Shown: piece by piece, positions 16,226-24,841 of the stretch | Numbering within the stretch: position 1 is the stretch's first letter | Layout of the letters: every line of letters starts with the position of its first letter | Assembly: GCA_025355855.1 (NCBI GenBank) | Contig: JANXYU010000031.1 | Location: 65,530-102,153, forward strand | Source: Actinomycetota bacterium | GTDB taxonomy: Bacteria; Actinomycetota; JAHEXW01 | DNA: 36,624 nucleotides | Direction: 5' to 3' | Made by a program: the position numbers and the translations under genes | The notes under the pieces: generated by a model | Database searches by the model: none | What the model saw: only the letters and a program-made list of their open reading frames with translations | Told to the model about the DNA's origin: nothing

Positions 16226-16709
16226 TTTTGGTTTTAATGTAGTTAATCAGTCCGCCGGCCTTGATTAGATCTTGCATAAAAGGCGGATATGGCTTGGCCT
16301 GCCAGGTCTTTCCCGTCGTAACATTCGTTATCGCGCCGCTGTCAGTATCGACCTCAATTGTGTCGCCGGCTGAAATGCCGTCCACCGCCTCCGCGCTTTC
16401 TAGAAGCGGCAGACCGGTGTTCAATGAGTTCCGGTAGAATATTCGCGCGAACGACTTGGCGATGACGACTGACACACCGGCGCCCTCGATCGCCATCGGG
16501 GCGTGTTCGCGGCTGCTGCCGCAGCCGAAGTTCTCCGCGGCGACGATGATGTCACCCGGTTTAACGTTCTTGACGAAGTCAGCGTCTATAGTTTCCATGC
16601 AATTCCGGCCAAGCTCAGTTTTGTCCCAACTAACTAGATATTTGGCCGCAATAATATCGTCGGTATTGATATCCCTGCCATATTTAAAGGCATTGCCTCG
16701 ATAAATCAT
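16212..16709 (-). CDS. leuD: 3-isopropylmalate dehydratase small subunit
   Basis: Small (swivel-domain) subunit of isopropylmalate isomerase, 165 residues, working with LeuC. Motifs are YGRDINTDDIIAAKYL (residues 10-25), the substrate-binding ENFGCGSSREHAP, and KSFARIFYRNSLNTGLPL. The length is that of the short LeuD2 type rather than the roughly 200-residue proteobacterial form. GGAGG sits 4 bases before the ATG. The last codons and stop (EGL-TAG) lie inside an intergenic-type repeat, so the extreme C-terminus is probably not conserved. Confidence 0.95.
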   Translation of the reverse strand: MIYRGNAFKYGRDINTDDIIAAKYLVSWDKTELGRNCMETIDADFVKNVKPGDIIVAAENFGCGSSREHAPMAIEGAGVSVVIAKSFARIFYRNSLNTGLPLLESAEAVDGISAGDTIEVDTDSGAITNVTTGKTWQAKPYPPFMQDLIKAGGLINYIKTKREGL

Positions 16710-16724
16710 GCCGCCTCCAAGCCC

Positions 16725-16755
16725 GACTCGCGCCTCGTGCCTCGCGCCTCACGCC
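16725..16755. repeat. GAGGCGC/GAGGCAC heptamer array (leuC-leuD spacer)
   Basis: Four to five degenerate units of about 7-8 bases (minus strand GTGAGGCGCGAGGCACGAGG and onward) fill the 45-base spacer. They begin at the leuC stop and end just before the leuD ribosome-binding site. The same unit appears in the histidine-phosphatase/leuA spacer at 19718-19813 and briefly near 18185. Confidence 0.7.
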
Positions 16756-18014
16756 TACAATTCATCCGGTCCTCCGATCCTGCCCAGAACGGCCGAGGCC
16801 GCCGCGACCGCCGGATTAGTCAGGTATACTTCGCTTTCCTTGTGTCCCATCCTGCCTATGAAGTTTCGGTTGGTCGTGGCGACGGCGCGCTCTCCGGCCG
16901 CCAGCACGCCCATGTGACCGCCTAAACAAGGCCCGCAAGTAGGCGTCGATACCGCGGCGTTGGCGTCCAGGAAGATATCGAATAGGCCTTCCCGCATTGC
17001 CGCCCGGTAGACCTCTTGGGTTGCCGGGATAACAATCAGACGGACATTCTTGGCGGCCTGGTGTCCGCTCAACACCTCCGCCGCGATCCGCATGTCTTCC
17101 AGACGCCCATTGGTGCAAGAACCGATAACTACCTGGTTTATCGGGACCGTGCCGACCTGGCTTATCGGGCGGATGTTGCTGGGTAAATGTGGGAATGCCA
17201 CCAAAGGCTCGATCTGCGCCGCGTCAAACTCGAAGACTTCCTCGTAGGCCGCGTCACTGTCGCTGGCGTAAACGGTGAAAGGCGCGTCTGTGCGCGACCG
17301 GACGTAGTCCAACGTCGCCTGATTGGGCGCCATGATCCCGTTTTTGGCGCCGGCCTCGATAGCCATATTAGTCATGCTCAAACGTTGGTCGACGCTGAGT
17401 TGGTCAATCGTGTCTCCCGTAAACTCCATTGCTTTATACAAAGCGCCGTCCACACCGACCCGGCCGATCGCGGCTAACATGAGATCTTTTCCATACACCC
17501 ATCGTCCCGGCTGTCCTTTGTAAACGAATTTCAGAGACGCTGGAATCTTGACCCATATTTTGCCTGTAGCCATTGCCGCCGCGATATCGGTTGAACCCAT
17601 ACCGGTAGCAAACGCCCCAAGAGCCCCGTACGTGCAGGTGTGAGAGTCGGCCCCGATTATGGCGTCGCCCGGTTTTACCAATCCCTGCTCGGGCAACAAG
17701 GCGTGCTCTACTCCGCCGCAGCCGACGTCAAAATAATTGGTCAGCTCTTGCGCCTCGGCAAATTCGCGCATGAACTTGGCTTGCTCGGCGCTCTTAACGT
17801 CCTTGCCGGGAACATAATGGTCAGCCACCATGACGACCTTGTCTTTGTCGAAAACGTTCTTGACGCCCACTTTACGAAACTCGGTGATGGCGATGGGAGC
17901 TGTGACGTCGTTAGACAATACAATATCAACGTCTATCTCAAGTAGATCGTTAGGTCTGACTATTTGTTGCCCGGCGTGAGCCGCCAGTATCTTTTCGGTT
18001 ATGGTCTGTCCCAT
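16755..18014 (-). CDS. leuC: 3-isopropylmalate dehydratase large subunit
   Basis: Aconitase-family [4Fe-4S] subunit of isopropylmalate isomerase, about 419 residues from the ATG at 18014 (MGQTITEKILAAH). Cluster ligands are the Cys in VIGSCTNGR and the pair in TPTCGPCLGG; ADSHTCTYGALGAFATGMGSTD is the aconitase signature. The length matches the LeuC2/homoaconitase-like form. The frame stays open to 18089, but the extra 25 residues fall in a hairpin-rich spacer and are not family-like; GATAGGGAT precedes the chosen start. It probably also hydrates/dehydrates citramalate for isoleucine. Confidence 0.95.
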   Translation of the reverse strand: MGQTITEKILAAHAGQQIVRPNDLLEIDVDIVLSNDVTAPIAITEFRKVGVKNVFDKDKVVMVADHYVPGKDVKSAEQAKFMREFAEAQELTNYFDVGCGGVEHALLPEQGLVKPGDAIIGADSHTCTYGALGAFATGMGSTDIAAAMATGKIWVKIPASLKFVYKGQPGRWVYGKDLMLAAIGRVGVDGALYKAMEFTGDTIDQLSVDQRLSMTNMAIEAGAKNGIMAPNQATLDYVRSRTDAPFTVYASDSDAAYEEVFEFDAAQIEPLVAFPHLPSNIRPISQVGTVPINQVVIGSCTNGRLEDMRIAAEVLSGHQAAKNVRLIVIPATQEVYRAAMREGLFDIFLDANAAVSTPTCGPCLGGHMGVLAAGERAVATTNRNFIGRMGHKESEVYLTNPAVAAASAVLGRIGGPDEL

Positions 18015-18049
18015 ATTATCCCTATCTTTCTTATCCGGTTTAGCGTAGA

Positions 18050-18171
18050 TGCCGGTGTTTAGACGGCACCCAATCTTCTCTCGGCGCACCTAAAGGATGC
18101 GCCGCTACCCGATCTTTCCTACGATCTCTTATGTCAGGTTTTATGTAGGTGCCGGTTCTTCAGACCGGCAC
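18050..18171. repeat. Three REP-like hairpins in the leuA-leuC spacer
   Basis: Three short stem-loops follow each other: 18050-18068 (TGCCG/CGGCA), 18082-18104 (CGGCGCA/TGCGCCG, loop 9) and 18149-18171 (GTGCCGGT/ACCGGCAC, 8-bp perfect stem, loop 7). Outer and middle copies share a GTAG flank and a GCCGG or GGCGC stem, so they look like one degenerate element family rather than a single attenuator. No T-run follows on the minus strand. Effects on leuC expression are possible but not shown. Confidence 0.6.
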
Positions 18172-18191
18172 GCCGTTCTTAGTTTCGCGCC

Positions 18192-19706
18192 TCATGCCTT
18201 ACTCAAATACTTATTGATCGCGTTCAGGTACGCTCGGGCGCTGGCTTCGATGATGTCGGTCGACACCCCGCGCCCCAGCACCTGGCGTCCGTTAATATCC
18301 AATTTGATCATCACATCGCCTTGGGCGTCCAACCCGCCCGTTATCGCTTGCACGACATAGCTCAGCAACTTGGGCTCCAGCCCCACGACGGCCGCGATCG
18401 CCCGGCAAGCCGCGTTGACCTGGCCGTCCCCGGTCGCCTGTTGCTCAATAAGGTCACCGTTCTTCTTTAGCCGGACCGTTGCCTCAGGCTGTTCGTCGGA
18501 CGCGCTGCCGGTCTTGAGATACTCCAGGCTGTAGACAGCCGCGACCTCGCGCGCTTCTTCGGCGACAATCGCTTCCAAATCATCATCCGATATCTCGTGT
18601 TTCTTGTCCGCTAAGGCTTTGAACCGCTCGAACGCTCCGTTGAGCTCGTCGTCGGACAACTCATAGCCGAGCTCTTCCAGGCGCTCCCGCAGACCGTGCC
18701 GGCCACTTGTTTTGCCCAAAACAATCTGGCTCTTTGCTAATCCCACCTTGGTCGGGTCTAGTATCTCGAACGTCGTTCTTTCCTTCAAGACGCCGTCCTG
18801 ATGGATCCCGGACTCGTGCGCGAAAGCGTTGGCGCCGACGACGGCTTTGTTGGCCTGAACCATATAACCAGTCAAGCGTGACACCAGCCGCGACGTACGG
18901 ATTATCTCTTCAGTCTTGATATTCGTGGTCAGGCCAAGGATGTCTTGCCGGGTATCGATGATCATCACGCATTCTTCCAGCGAAGTATTCCCGGCGCGCT
19001 CGCCCAAACCGTTGACGGCACATTCGATTTGCCTTACTCCGGCTTCAACACCGGCGATCGACGTGGCGACAGCGAGCCCTAAATCATTGTGGTTATGCGT
19101 GCTGAGCACAATATTCTCAATTCCTGCGACATTCGCCCTGAGGTCTTTGATCAACGCGGCGTACTCTTCCGGCAGCATAAACCCGACCGTATCGGGAACA
19201 TTTATCGTCGTAGCTCCGGCCGTGATGGCGGCCGCGAATATCCGATACAGAAAGTCGGGTTCGCTGCGCGTCGCGTCCATCGCGGAAAACTCGACATCAT
19301 CACACAAGCTCTTCGCGCGCTTAACGGCCGCGACAGCCATCTCCAGGACCTCGTTCGGCTCCTTTTTCAGCTGGTATTTCATTTGGACCGGCGAGGTATT
19401 GATAAATGTATGAATACGGGGCCGCTCGGCTGCCTGAATCGCCTCCCAGGCGCGGTCAATGTCCTTATCAACGGCTCGCGCCAAAGCCGCGATGACGGGT
19501 CCTTTGACCTGTTCGGCAATGGCCTTAACGGCCTCGAAATCGCCTAAGCTGGTAATGGGGAACCCGGCCTCGATGATGTCGACGCCCAGTCGGGTCAGCT
19601 GCCTGGCTATCTCAAGCTTTTCGCCGGCGTTCAAACTTATGCCCGGACTCTGTTCCCCGTCTCTTAAAGTTGTGTCAAAAATTAGTACTTTGTCCAAAGC
19701 AACCAT
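18192..19706 (-). CDS. leuA: 2-isopropylmalate synthase
   Basis: Condenses 2-oxoisovalerate with acetyl-CoA, the first committed step of leucine synthesis. About 500 residues: a TIM barrel with FDTTLRDGEQSPG and the metal-binding STHNHNDLGLA, a linker, and a C-terminal leucine-feedback domain ending in DIIEASARAYLNAINKYLSKA. The ATG at 19706 touches GAGGG, whereas a TTG at 19697 (three codons later) is about 9 bases from it and would give the family-typical start MDKVLIFDTTLRD; either is possible. The frame is open to 19838, but that part is repeat sequence. It lies 103 bases after the histidine-phosphatase gene. Confidence 0.95.
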   Translation of the reverse strand: MVALDKVLIFDTTLRDGEQSPGISLNAGEKLEIARQLTRLGVDIIEAGFPITSLGDFEAVKAIAEQVKGPVIAALARAVDKDIDRAWEAIQAAERPRIHTFINTSPVQMKYQLKKEPNEVLEMAVAAVKRAKSLCDDVEFSAMDATRSEPDFLYRIFAAAITAGATTINVPDTVGFMLPEEYAALIKDLRANVAGIENIVLSTHNHNDLGLAVATSIAGVEAGVRQIECAVNGLGERAGNTSLEECVMIIDTRQDILGLTTNIKTEEIIRTSRLVSRLTGYMVQANKAVVGANAFAHESGIHQDGVLKERTTFEILDPTKVGLAKSQIVLGKTSGRHGLRERLEELGYELSDDELNGAFERFKALADKKHEISDDDLEAIVAEEAREVAAVYSLEYLKTGSASDEQPEATVRLKKNGDLIEQQATGDGQVNAACRAIAAVVGLEPKLLSYVVQAITGGLDAQGDVMIKLDINGRQVLGRGVSTDIIEASARAYLNAINKYLSKA

Positions 19707-19717
19707 CCCTCGGTTAG

Positions 19718-19813
19718 ACGTGAGGCATGAGGCTTGAGGCACTAGTCCGTCTTCGTGGCAAGAGATCATACTCATGCGTCGTTCCTCGTGCCTCTTGCCT
19801 ACGCTTGCCTCAC
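19718..19813. repeat. Inverted pair of GAGGCAY heptamer arrays (phosphatase-leuA spacer)
   Basis: The plus-strand left arm (about 19718-19743) reads GTGAGGCATGAGGCTTGAGG and continues; the right arm (about 19781-19813) reads TCCTCGTGCCTCTTGCCTAC and continues. The arms are complementary in type and separated by about 37 bases, so the spacer transcript could fold into a long imperfect hairpin. On the minus strand the array begins at the TGA of the phosphatase gene. Confidence 0.7.
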
Positions 19814-20451
19814 AGTGCCCCTGTGGTCGTATTATCAAGAACTCCGCCCAAATGGCAGGTATCGTTTAACAGCGTCAGGCGCCACTCTTCGCGGTCGAAT
19901 TCCATGATGCTGATCGACGCGTTACCCTGTTTAAGTTGCCAAAAATGTGAGTTATCCAGGCCCAACGCGTAACACAGCAGCACCTTGTTGGTGGCGTCAT
20001 GCGCCGCGATCAGAATCGTATCGCCGTCCGGCGTTTGCTCCAGGATGTCGCCTAAGCGGCGCACCGCCCGATCACTTATATCATCCAGACCCTCGCCGCC
20101 CGGCATCTTGGCCAGGTGTGGCTCGTTCAGCCAAGTCTCATATAGAGCGCCGTGCTGGTCGATAACCGCGTCGAGGTGCATGCCTTCCCACGACCCGTGA
20201 TCGATCTCATTGAACTCGTCGGCCGGCCGCACCTGCAGGCTATGATAGCCGGCGATCTCAGACGCCGTAGCGAACGAGCGCGCGAGCGGCGACGAATAGA
20301 TGGCGTCTATATGGATATCACTCAAGGCCTGGGCCAGCAGCTTCGCTTGCTTTTTGCCAATATCGTTCAGATCGATATCCAACCGGCCCTGGAACTTGCC
20401 CGCCTTGTTCCACTCTGTTTCGCCGTGCCTGACCAGGATGACTCTAATCAT
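19810..20451 (-). CDS. Histidine-phosphatase family protein (candidate phosphoserine phosphatase)
   Basis: Protein of 213 residues of the phosphoglycerate-mutase/phosphatase fold. The phosphohistidine motif is VRHGETEWN (H9), the phosphate pocket has SSPLARS (R58), the acid E82 lies in EFNEIDHGSWEG, and the second His is H151 in IAAHDATN. Such proteins are often labelled phosphoglycerate mutase, but small cofactor-independent members act as phosphoserine phosphatases in several bacteria. The start codon shares a base with the serA stop (TAATG), so it is translated with SerA. That context favours phosphoserine hydrolysis. Alpha-ribazole phosphatase-type activity is the main alternative. Confidence 0.85.
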   Translation of the reverse strand: MIRVILVRHGETEWNKAGKFQGRLDIDLNDIGKKQAKLLAQALSDIHIDAIYSSPLARSFATASEIAGYHSLQVRPADEFNEIDHGSWEGMHLDAVIDQHGALYETWLNEPHLAKMPGGEGLDDISDRAVRRLGDILEQTPDGDTILIAAHDATNKVLLCYALGLDNSHFWQLKQGNASISIMEFDREEWRLTLLNDTCHLGGVLDNTTTGAL

Positions 20452-22040
20452 TAGAGCGTGATGAACTTAGCCATCGTGACGTGGATGGTGTCGGACAACT
20501 GTTTCATCAGCTCGTCGGAGATGGGTTTATCAACCGTCAGTCCCATCATCGCTTCCTTGGTGTCATGGCTCTGACCGACCTGCATCATGCCGATGTTGAT
20601 GCCATTATTGCCCAGCATCGTACCGATCGAACCGATAACGCCCGGACGATCTTTATAGCGGAAGAAGGCCATGTATTGCCCCGGCTTGATGTCCAACTCG
20701 AAACCGCCGATATCAACAAGCCGCGGCTCATTCTTGCCGCCTCCCAGCGCTCCGACGACATACAGGGCGTCTTTGCTGTCCCCGGCCGACAACTTGATAT
20801 ATCCGGTACCCTCATAGGCTTTGCTATTCTTGATCTCTCGGACTTCGATGCCCCGGTCTTTGGCCATCAACGGCGCGTTGACGAAAGTCACCGGTTCGTG
20901 AACCACCGGGGCGAACATGCCTTTCAAGGTCGCGACCGTCAGTATCTCGACGCCGTGGTCGGCCAATTCGCCGCCATACTCGATGTCGATGGAATTCAGC
21001 TTGGCGCTATTCAAATGCGTAAATACGGCGCCGATTGTCTCGGCCAACGGAATATACGGCTTGACCTCATCGTCGATGCCCGTTGGGGAAGCGCTGATAT
21101 TGACTGCGGCGCTGACAAAGTCGCCGTTCAAGCCGGCGATAATCTGTTCGGCGATCATCACACCCGCCTTGTCTTGGGCTTCCGAAGTGCTGGCGCCCAG
21201 ATGCGGCGTCGCCACCACCTGGTCCAGCTTAACCAGGGCGCTGTCGGCGGGGGGCTCGTTTTCGAAAACATCCAGCCCTGCTCCGGCGACTTTGCCGCTG
21301 ACGATGGCGTCATATAGATCTTGCTCGTTTACTATGCCGCCGCGAGCCGCGTTGATGATGCGAACGCCATCCTTCATCTGGGCGAACTCCTTAGCCCCGA
21401 TAAGGCCCTTGGTTTCGGCTGTCTTGGGCAGATGGATAGTGATAAAATCGCTGCGCGCCAGGAGGTCCTCAATATCCAGGACTATTTCCGTTCCGAGCTC
21501 GTCGAACTTGTCAGCCGCGACATAGGGATCATAGGCAATGACCTTCATGCCGATGCCGCGCGCTCGCGCCGCCACCAGGCTGCCGATCCTACCTAGACCC
21601 ACGATTCCTAAAGTTTTGCCGTAAACCTCGACGCCCTCGAATTTGCTGCGCTTCCACTCGCCGGCTTTCATCGTCGCGTTGGCTTGCGGAATATTGCGCG
21701 CTTGCGCCAACAATAAAGCAATCGCGTGTTCGGCAGCCGAAATGATGTTGCTCTGAGGCGCGTTGGCGACGATGATGCCCTTCTTGGTCGCGGCCTCGAT
21801 GTCGACGTTATCCAGACCGATGCCGGCTCGTCCGATGATCTTCAGGCGTTCCGATGCGTCAACGATATCCGCCGTGATTTTGCCCGCGGAGCGAACAATG
21901 ACCGCGTCGTATTCTTTGATGTGGTCGCGCAGGTCGTCCTGGGTCCATTCCTGATGCACATCCACGTCATAGTATTGCCGGAGCATCTCGATCCCAGCGT
22001 CGGCGATCGTGTCTTTAACCAATACTTTCATTTTCGCCAT
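20451..22040 (-). CDS. serA: D-3-phosphoglycerate dehydrogenase
   Basis: NAD-dependent oxidation of 3-phosphoglycerate to 3-phosphohydroxypyruvate, first step of serine synthesis. The 529-residue long form has the NAD motif GLGRIGS (residues 148-154), catalytic R233 (INAARGGIVN), E262 (VFENEPP) and H280 (ATPHLGAST), then an intervening domain and a C-terminal ACT domain (from about 450, KPGQYMAFFRYKDRPGVIG) for serine feedback. GGGAGG lies 9 bases before the ATG. It is flanked by a class V aminotransferase (26 bases upstream) and a histidine phosphatase (1-base overlap), which together would make L-serine. Confidence 0.96.
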   Translation of the reverse strand: MAKMKVLVKDTIADAGIEMLRQYYDVDVHQEWTQDDLRDHIKEYDAVIVRSAGKITADIVDASERLKIIGRAGIGLDNVDIEAATKKGIIVANAPQSNIISAAEHAIALLLAQARNIPQANATMKAGEWKRSKFEGVEVYGKTLGIVGLGRIGSLVAARARGIGMKVIAYDPYVAADKFDELGTEIVLDIEDLLARSDFITIHLPKTAETKGLIGAKEFAQMKDGVRIINAARGGIVNEQDLYDAIVSGKVAGAGLDVFENEPPADSALVKLDQVVATPHLGASTSEAQDKAGVMIAEQIIAGLNGDFVSAAVNISASPTGIDDEVKPYIPLAETIGAVFTHLNSAKLNSIDIEYGGELADHGVEILTVATLKGMFAPVVHEPVTFVNAPLMAKDRGIEVREIKNSKAYEGTGYIKLSAGDSKDALYVVGALGGGKNEPRLVDIGGFELDIKPGQYMAFFRYKDRPGVIGSIGTMLGNNGINIGMMQVGQSHDTKEAMMGLTVDKPISDELMKQLSDTIHVTMAKFITL

Positions 22041-22066
22041 TGGCGCTTGCCTCCCAAATCGTTTAT

Positions 22067-23218
22067 CTAGCTGTTTGCTTCGAATACCTCTTCGGCGGCC
22101 GCCACACCCGCGCCCGCGGTTACTTTGTGCCCCAAACCGACCAAAGTCATTTCCAGGCCGGCCAGGACCGATAAGATGTCGAATTTATCATAATACCCGC
22201 AGTGACCGATCCGGAAAATCTTGCCCTTGATCTTGCCCTGTCCGCCGGCCGTCGTAATGCCATATTTAACGCGTAAGCTCTTAACGATTGCTTGGCCGTC
22301 AACATCGCCGGGCGCCTTAACAGCCGTAACGGAATGAGCGTTCGGGTCTTCCTGGCCGAATAACTCCAAGCCCAGCGCCTTGACTCCAGCTCTGGTTGCC
22401 GCGGAATTAAGGTGGTGGCGGGCGAAGACGTTTTCCAGTGTCTCCTCCCTGATCATCTTAAGGGCCACCGCCAATCCCAATATAGTGGAAACGGCCGGTG
22501 TGAACGGACTTTGCGGCTCGGCTTTGTGCAGCGCCTCCCGGCTCTTTTTATAGTCAAAATAGAACTTGGGCAGCGTTGACGTTTCGACCGCTTGCCAGGC
22601 CTTATCGCTGACGCTGGCGAAAGCCAATCCCGGCGGCGTCATCAGCGCTTTCTGGGAGCCGGCGACGCAAACATCCACATTCCAATTATCCGTCTGCATG
22701 TCAGAGGCACCCAAACCGGATATGGAATCGACTATGAATATCGCCGGAGTCTTAGCGACAATAGAACCCATTGTCTCGATGTCATTGACGACGCCGGTCG
22801 AGGTTTCGCTGTGTGTTACCAGAACGCCCTTGAGACCGGGGTCCGCTGCTAAAGCTTTCTCGATATCGGCGGGGTCGGCCTTCGTGCCCCACTCGTAGTC
22901 CAGCAGAGTAACGTCCAAACCGTAAGCCTCGGATATCTTCGCCCAACGAGCGCCAAAGTTACCGATGGAAACGACCAGTACCTTGTCACCGGCCGAAAAA
23001 CAATTGGCCACGGCGCTTTCCATTGCTCCCGTGCCGGAGGAAGCGAACATAATGATGTCGTTTTTCGTCTGAAAGACGTATTTAAGGTCTTCCAAAACCT
23101 CCAAAATGATCTCAGTATAGATCGGCGCGCGATGGTGAATCATCGGAGAAGCCTGCGCCAACAAGACCTCCGGGGGCACCGGCGTCGGGCCGGGAGTCAT
23201 CAAATATTCTTTTCGCAT
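22067..23218 (-). CDS. Class V aminotransferase (serine/alanine-glyoxylate type; candidate phosphoserine aminotransferase)
   Basis: PLP enzyme of 383 residues. MTPGPTPVPPEV is the family N-terminus, FASSGTGAMESAVAN (residues 58-72) the phosphate-binding part, DSISGLGASDM the cofactor aspartate site and K190 in AGSQKALMTPPG the Schiff-base lysine. By family it is a serine-glyoxylate or alanine-glyoxylate aminotransferase. Its place directly before serA suggests it aminates phosphohydroxypyruvate, a role some class V enzymes of this group have in organisms lacking SerC; serine-glyoxylate exchange is the alternative. AGGAGG precedes the ATG. It follows ilvC by 70 bases containing short repeats. 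Confidence 0.9.
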   Translation of the reverse strand: MRKEYLMTPGPTPVPPEVLLAQASPMIHHRAPIYTEIILEVLEDLKYVFQTKNDIIMFASSGTGAMESAVANCFSAGDKVLVVSIGNFGARWAKISEAYGLDVTLLDYEWGTKADPADIEKALAADPGLKGVLVTHSETSTGVVNDIETMGSIVAKTPAIFIVDSISGLGASDMQTDNWNVDVCVAGSQKALMTPPGLAFASVSDKAWQAVETSTLPKFYFDYKKSREALHKAEPQSPFTPAVSTILGLAVALKMIREETLENVFARHHLNSAATRAGVKALGLELFGQEDPNAHSVTAVKAPGDVDGQAIVKSLRVKYGITTAGGQGKIKGKIFRIGHCGYYDKFDILSVLAGLEMTLVGLGHKVTAGAGVAAAEEVFEANS

Positions 23219-23257
23219 CCGTCTCCTCCTAAACAGTTATAGAGCTTAAGGTCTTGC

Positions 23258-23291
23258 CTTGTAATCTTCGTACTCTTCGTACTTTTCGTTA
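23258..23291. repeat. GTACGAAGA-type short tandem repeat at the ilvC 3' end
   Basis: The minus strand shows AAAAGTACGAAGAGTACGAAG and flanking variants, about four units of 9 bases. They begin at the ilvC TAA and end before the class V aminotransferase leader. A related two-unit form (GGAGTACGAGGAGTAC) precedes cimA near 14096-14111. It is structurally like the other spacer repeats but different in sequence. Confidence 0.55.
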
Positions 23292-24278
23292 CTTCTGCAG
23301 CCAGCTCATCATCTTACGCAATTCCCGGCCGACCTTTTCAATCTTGAGTTCGCGCTCTTCCTCTTCCATACGATTGAAGTTCGGGCGTCCGGCGGCATTT
23401 TCCTTCAGCCACTCGTCAGCGAACTCACCCGACTGAATCTCCCCCAGGATCTTCGTCATCTCAGCGCGCGTGGCGTCAGTGATCAAACGTTTGCGCCGGC
23501 TCAAACCGCCGTACTCCGCCGTGTTGGACACAAACGTCCACATGCCCGAGATGCCGTGGTTTTGTATCAGGTCGGTGATCAGTTTCAGTTCGTGCAGGCA
23601 TTCGAAATACGCGATTTCCGGCTGGTAGCCCGCTTTGACTAAGGTATCAAATCCGGCGATGATCAGTTCGGACGCGCCGCCGCACAGGACAGCCTGCTCA
23701 CCAAACAAATCCGTCTCGGTTTCTTCACGGAAGGTCGTAGTTAAAAGACCGCCGCGCGTAGCGCCCAACGCTTTACCGTAAGCCTTGCCAATCTCGAGAG
23801 CGTTCCCGGTCGCATCCTGTTCTACCGCGATCAACGCAGGGACTCCCTTGCCCTCCAAATACGTCTCGCGCACCAGGAAACCGGGTCCCTTAGGGGCGAT
23901 CATGATGACATCGACGTCGGCCGGCGGAACGATCTGCTTGAAGACGATGTTAAAGCCGTGCGCAAAGAACAGCGCCTTCCCTGTCGTCATCCCGGGAGCG
24001 ATCTCAGCGTCGTAGATGTCTTTTTGGAATTCGTCCGGCAGCAGGATCATGACCGCGTCAGCCGCTGCGGCTGCGTCAGCCACGGACATAACTGTGTGTC
24101 CGGCGGCCGCGGCCTCGTCCCATGACTTGCCGGAACGGGCGCCGACAATAACGTCGACCCCTGAATCGGCCAGGTTGGCCGCGTGACTGCGTCCTTGGTT
24201 GCCATAACCTATAATGGCGACCTTTTTGCCGGTTAAAGCATCTAAATTAGCGTCTTTCTCGTAATACATCGTGGTCAT
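23289..24278 (-). CDS. ilvC: Ketol-acid reductoisomerase (class I)
   Basis: NADPH-dependent isomeroreduction of acetolactate and acetohydroxybutyrate. The 329-residue length is that of class I enzymes. The nucleotide-binding motif is [13 protein letters not shown], with [12 protein letters not shown] as the cofactor-specificity loop. The catalytic region has [11 protein letters not shown], and metal ligands lie in [16 protein letters not shown] and in the C-terminal knotted domain ([15 protein letters not shown]). AAGGAG lies about 6 bases before the ATG at 24278. It is separated from ilvN by a 74-base repeat-bearing spacer. Confidence 0.97.
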   Translation of the reverse strand: MTTMYYEKDANLDALTGKKVAIIGYGNQGRSHAANLADSGVDVIVGARSGKSWDEAAAAGHTVMSVADAAAAADAVMILLPDEFQKDIYDAEIAPGMTTGKALFFAHGFNIVFKQIVPPADVDVIMIAPKGPGFLVRETYLEGKGVPALIAVEQDATGNALEIGKAYGKALGATRGGLLTTTFREETETDLFGEQAVLCGGASELIIAGFDTLVKAGYQPEIAYFECLHELKLITDLIQNHGISGMWTFVSNTAEYGGLSRRKRLITDATRAEMTKILGEIQSGEFADEWLKENAAGRPNFNRMEEEERELKIEKVGRELRKMMSWLQK

Positions 24279-24310
24279 TTACGTCTCCTTATTCTCCTGG
24301 CGTCCTTCCA

Positions 24311-24352
24311 CTTCATAATCCCATACTCCCGATAATCCTTATAATCCTCTTT
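24311..24352. repeat. GGATTATAAGGATTAT repeat array (ilvN-ilvC spacer)
   Basis: On the minus strand, GAGGATTATAAGGATTATCG is followed by GGGAGTATGGGATTATGAAG, about four degenerate 9-10-base units beginning just after the ilvN stop. This copy has only one orientation, unlike the inverted pairs at 16112-16225 and 34436-34532. Confidence 0.7.
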
Positions 24353-24841
24353 CTACTCCGTCTTCTTGCCGCCGCGCGCCAGCGCAATCTTGCCAGTGCG
24401 CGACATTTCGCGGATGCCGTATGGCGCCAGCATGTTCTCGATGGCCGCTATCTTGTCTTCTGTACCGGTCGCTTCGATAATCAGTTCATCCCGGGACGCG
24501 TCAACAATCTTCGCCCTGAAGATATCGACGATCTCGATGACTTCCGCCCGCGTTTCAGGTTTGGCGCTGACTTTAAATAATGACAGCTCTCGTTCGACGG
24601 CTTCGCTGGCTTTCAGGTCGCTAACCTTGAGCACATTGATCAGCTTGTTCAGTTGTTTGCTTACTTGTTCCAACGGCCGGTCGGCCACGTCCACGACGAT
24701 CGTCATCCTGGAAATGCTTGGTTTCTCGGTCTGTCCCACGGCCAGACTCTCGATGTTGAAACCTCGGCGCGCGAACAATCCCGCGATACGCACCAGCACG
24801 CCTGGCTTGTTTTCGACTAAGGCGGAGACTGTATGCCTCAT
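24353..24841 (-). CDS. ilvN: Acetolactate synthase small (regulatory) subunit
   Basis: Regulatory subunit of 162 residues that gives valine feedback sensitivity to IlvB. It has an N-terminal ACT domain (HTVSALVENKPGVLVRIAGLF; FNIESLAVGQTE) and a C-terminal ALS-type domain with IVDASRDELIIEATGTEDKI. The length is the standard 160-170. The ATG overlaps the ilvB stop by 4 bases, giving coupled synthesis of the two subunits. Confidence 0.97.
   Translation of the reverse strand: MRHTVSALVENKPGVLVRIAGLFARRGFNIESLAVGQTEKPSISRMTIVVDVADRPLEQVSKQLNKLINVLKVSDLKASEAVERELSLFKVSAKPETRAEVIEIVDIFRAKIVDASRDELIIEATGTEDKIAAIENMLAPYGIREMSRTGKIALARGGKKTE

Noticed and set aside
18050-18171. CRISPR-like repeats between leuA and leuC
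   Set aside because: The three units are short hairpins with different stems and irregular spacing, without constant repeats or spacers, and no cas genes are present.
20481-21317. Plus-strand open frame of 278 codons
   Set aside because: Antisense to serA, whose domains are complete and canonical; no recognisable protein features.
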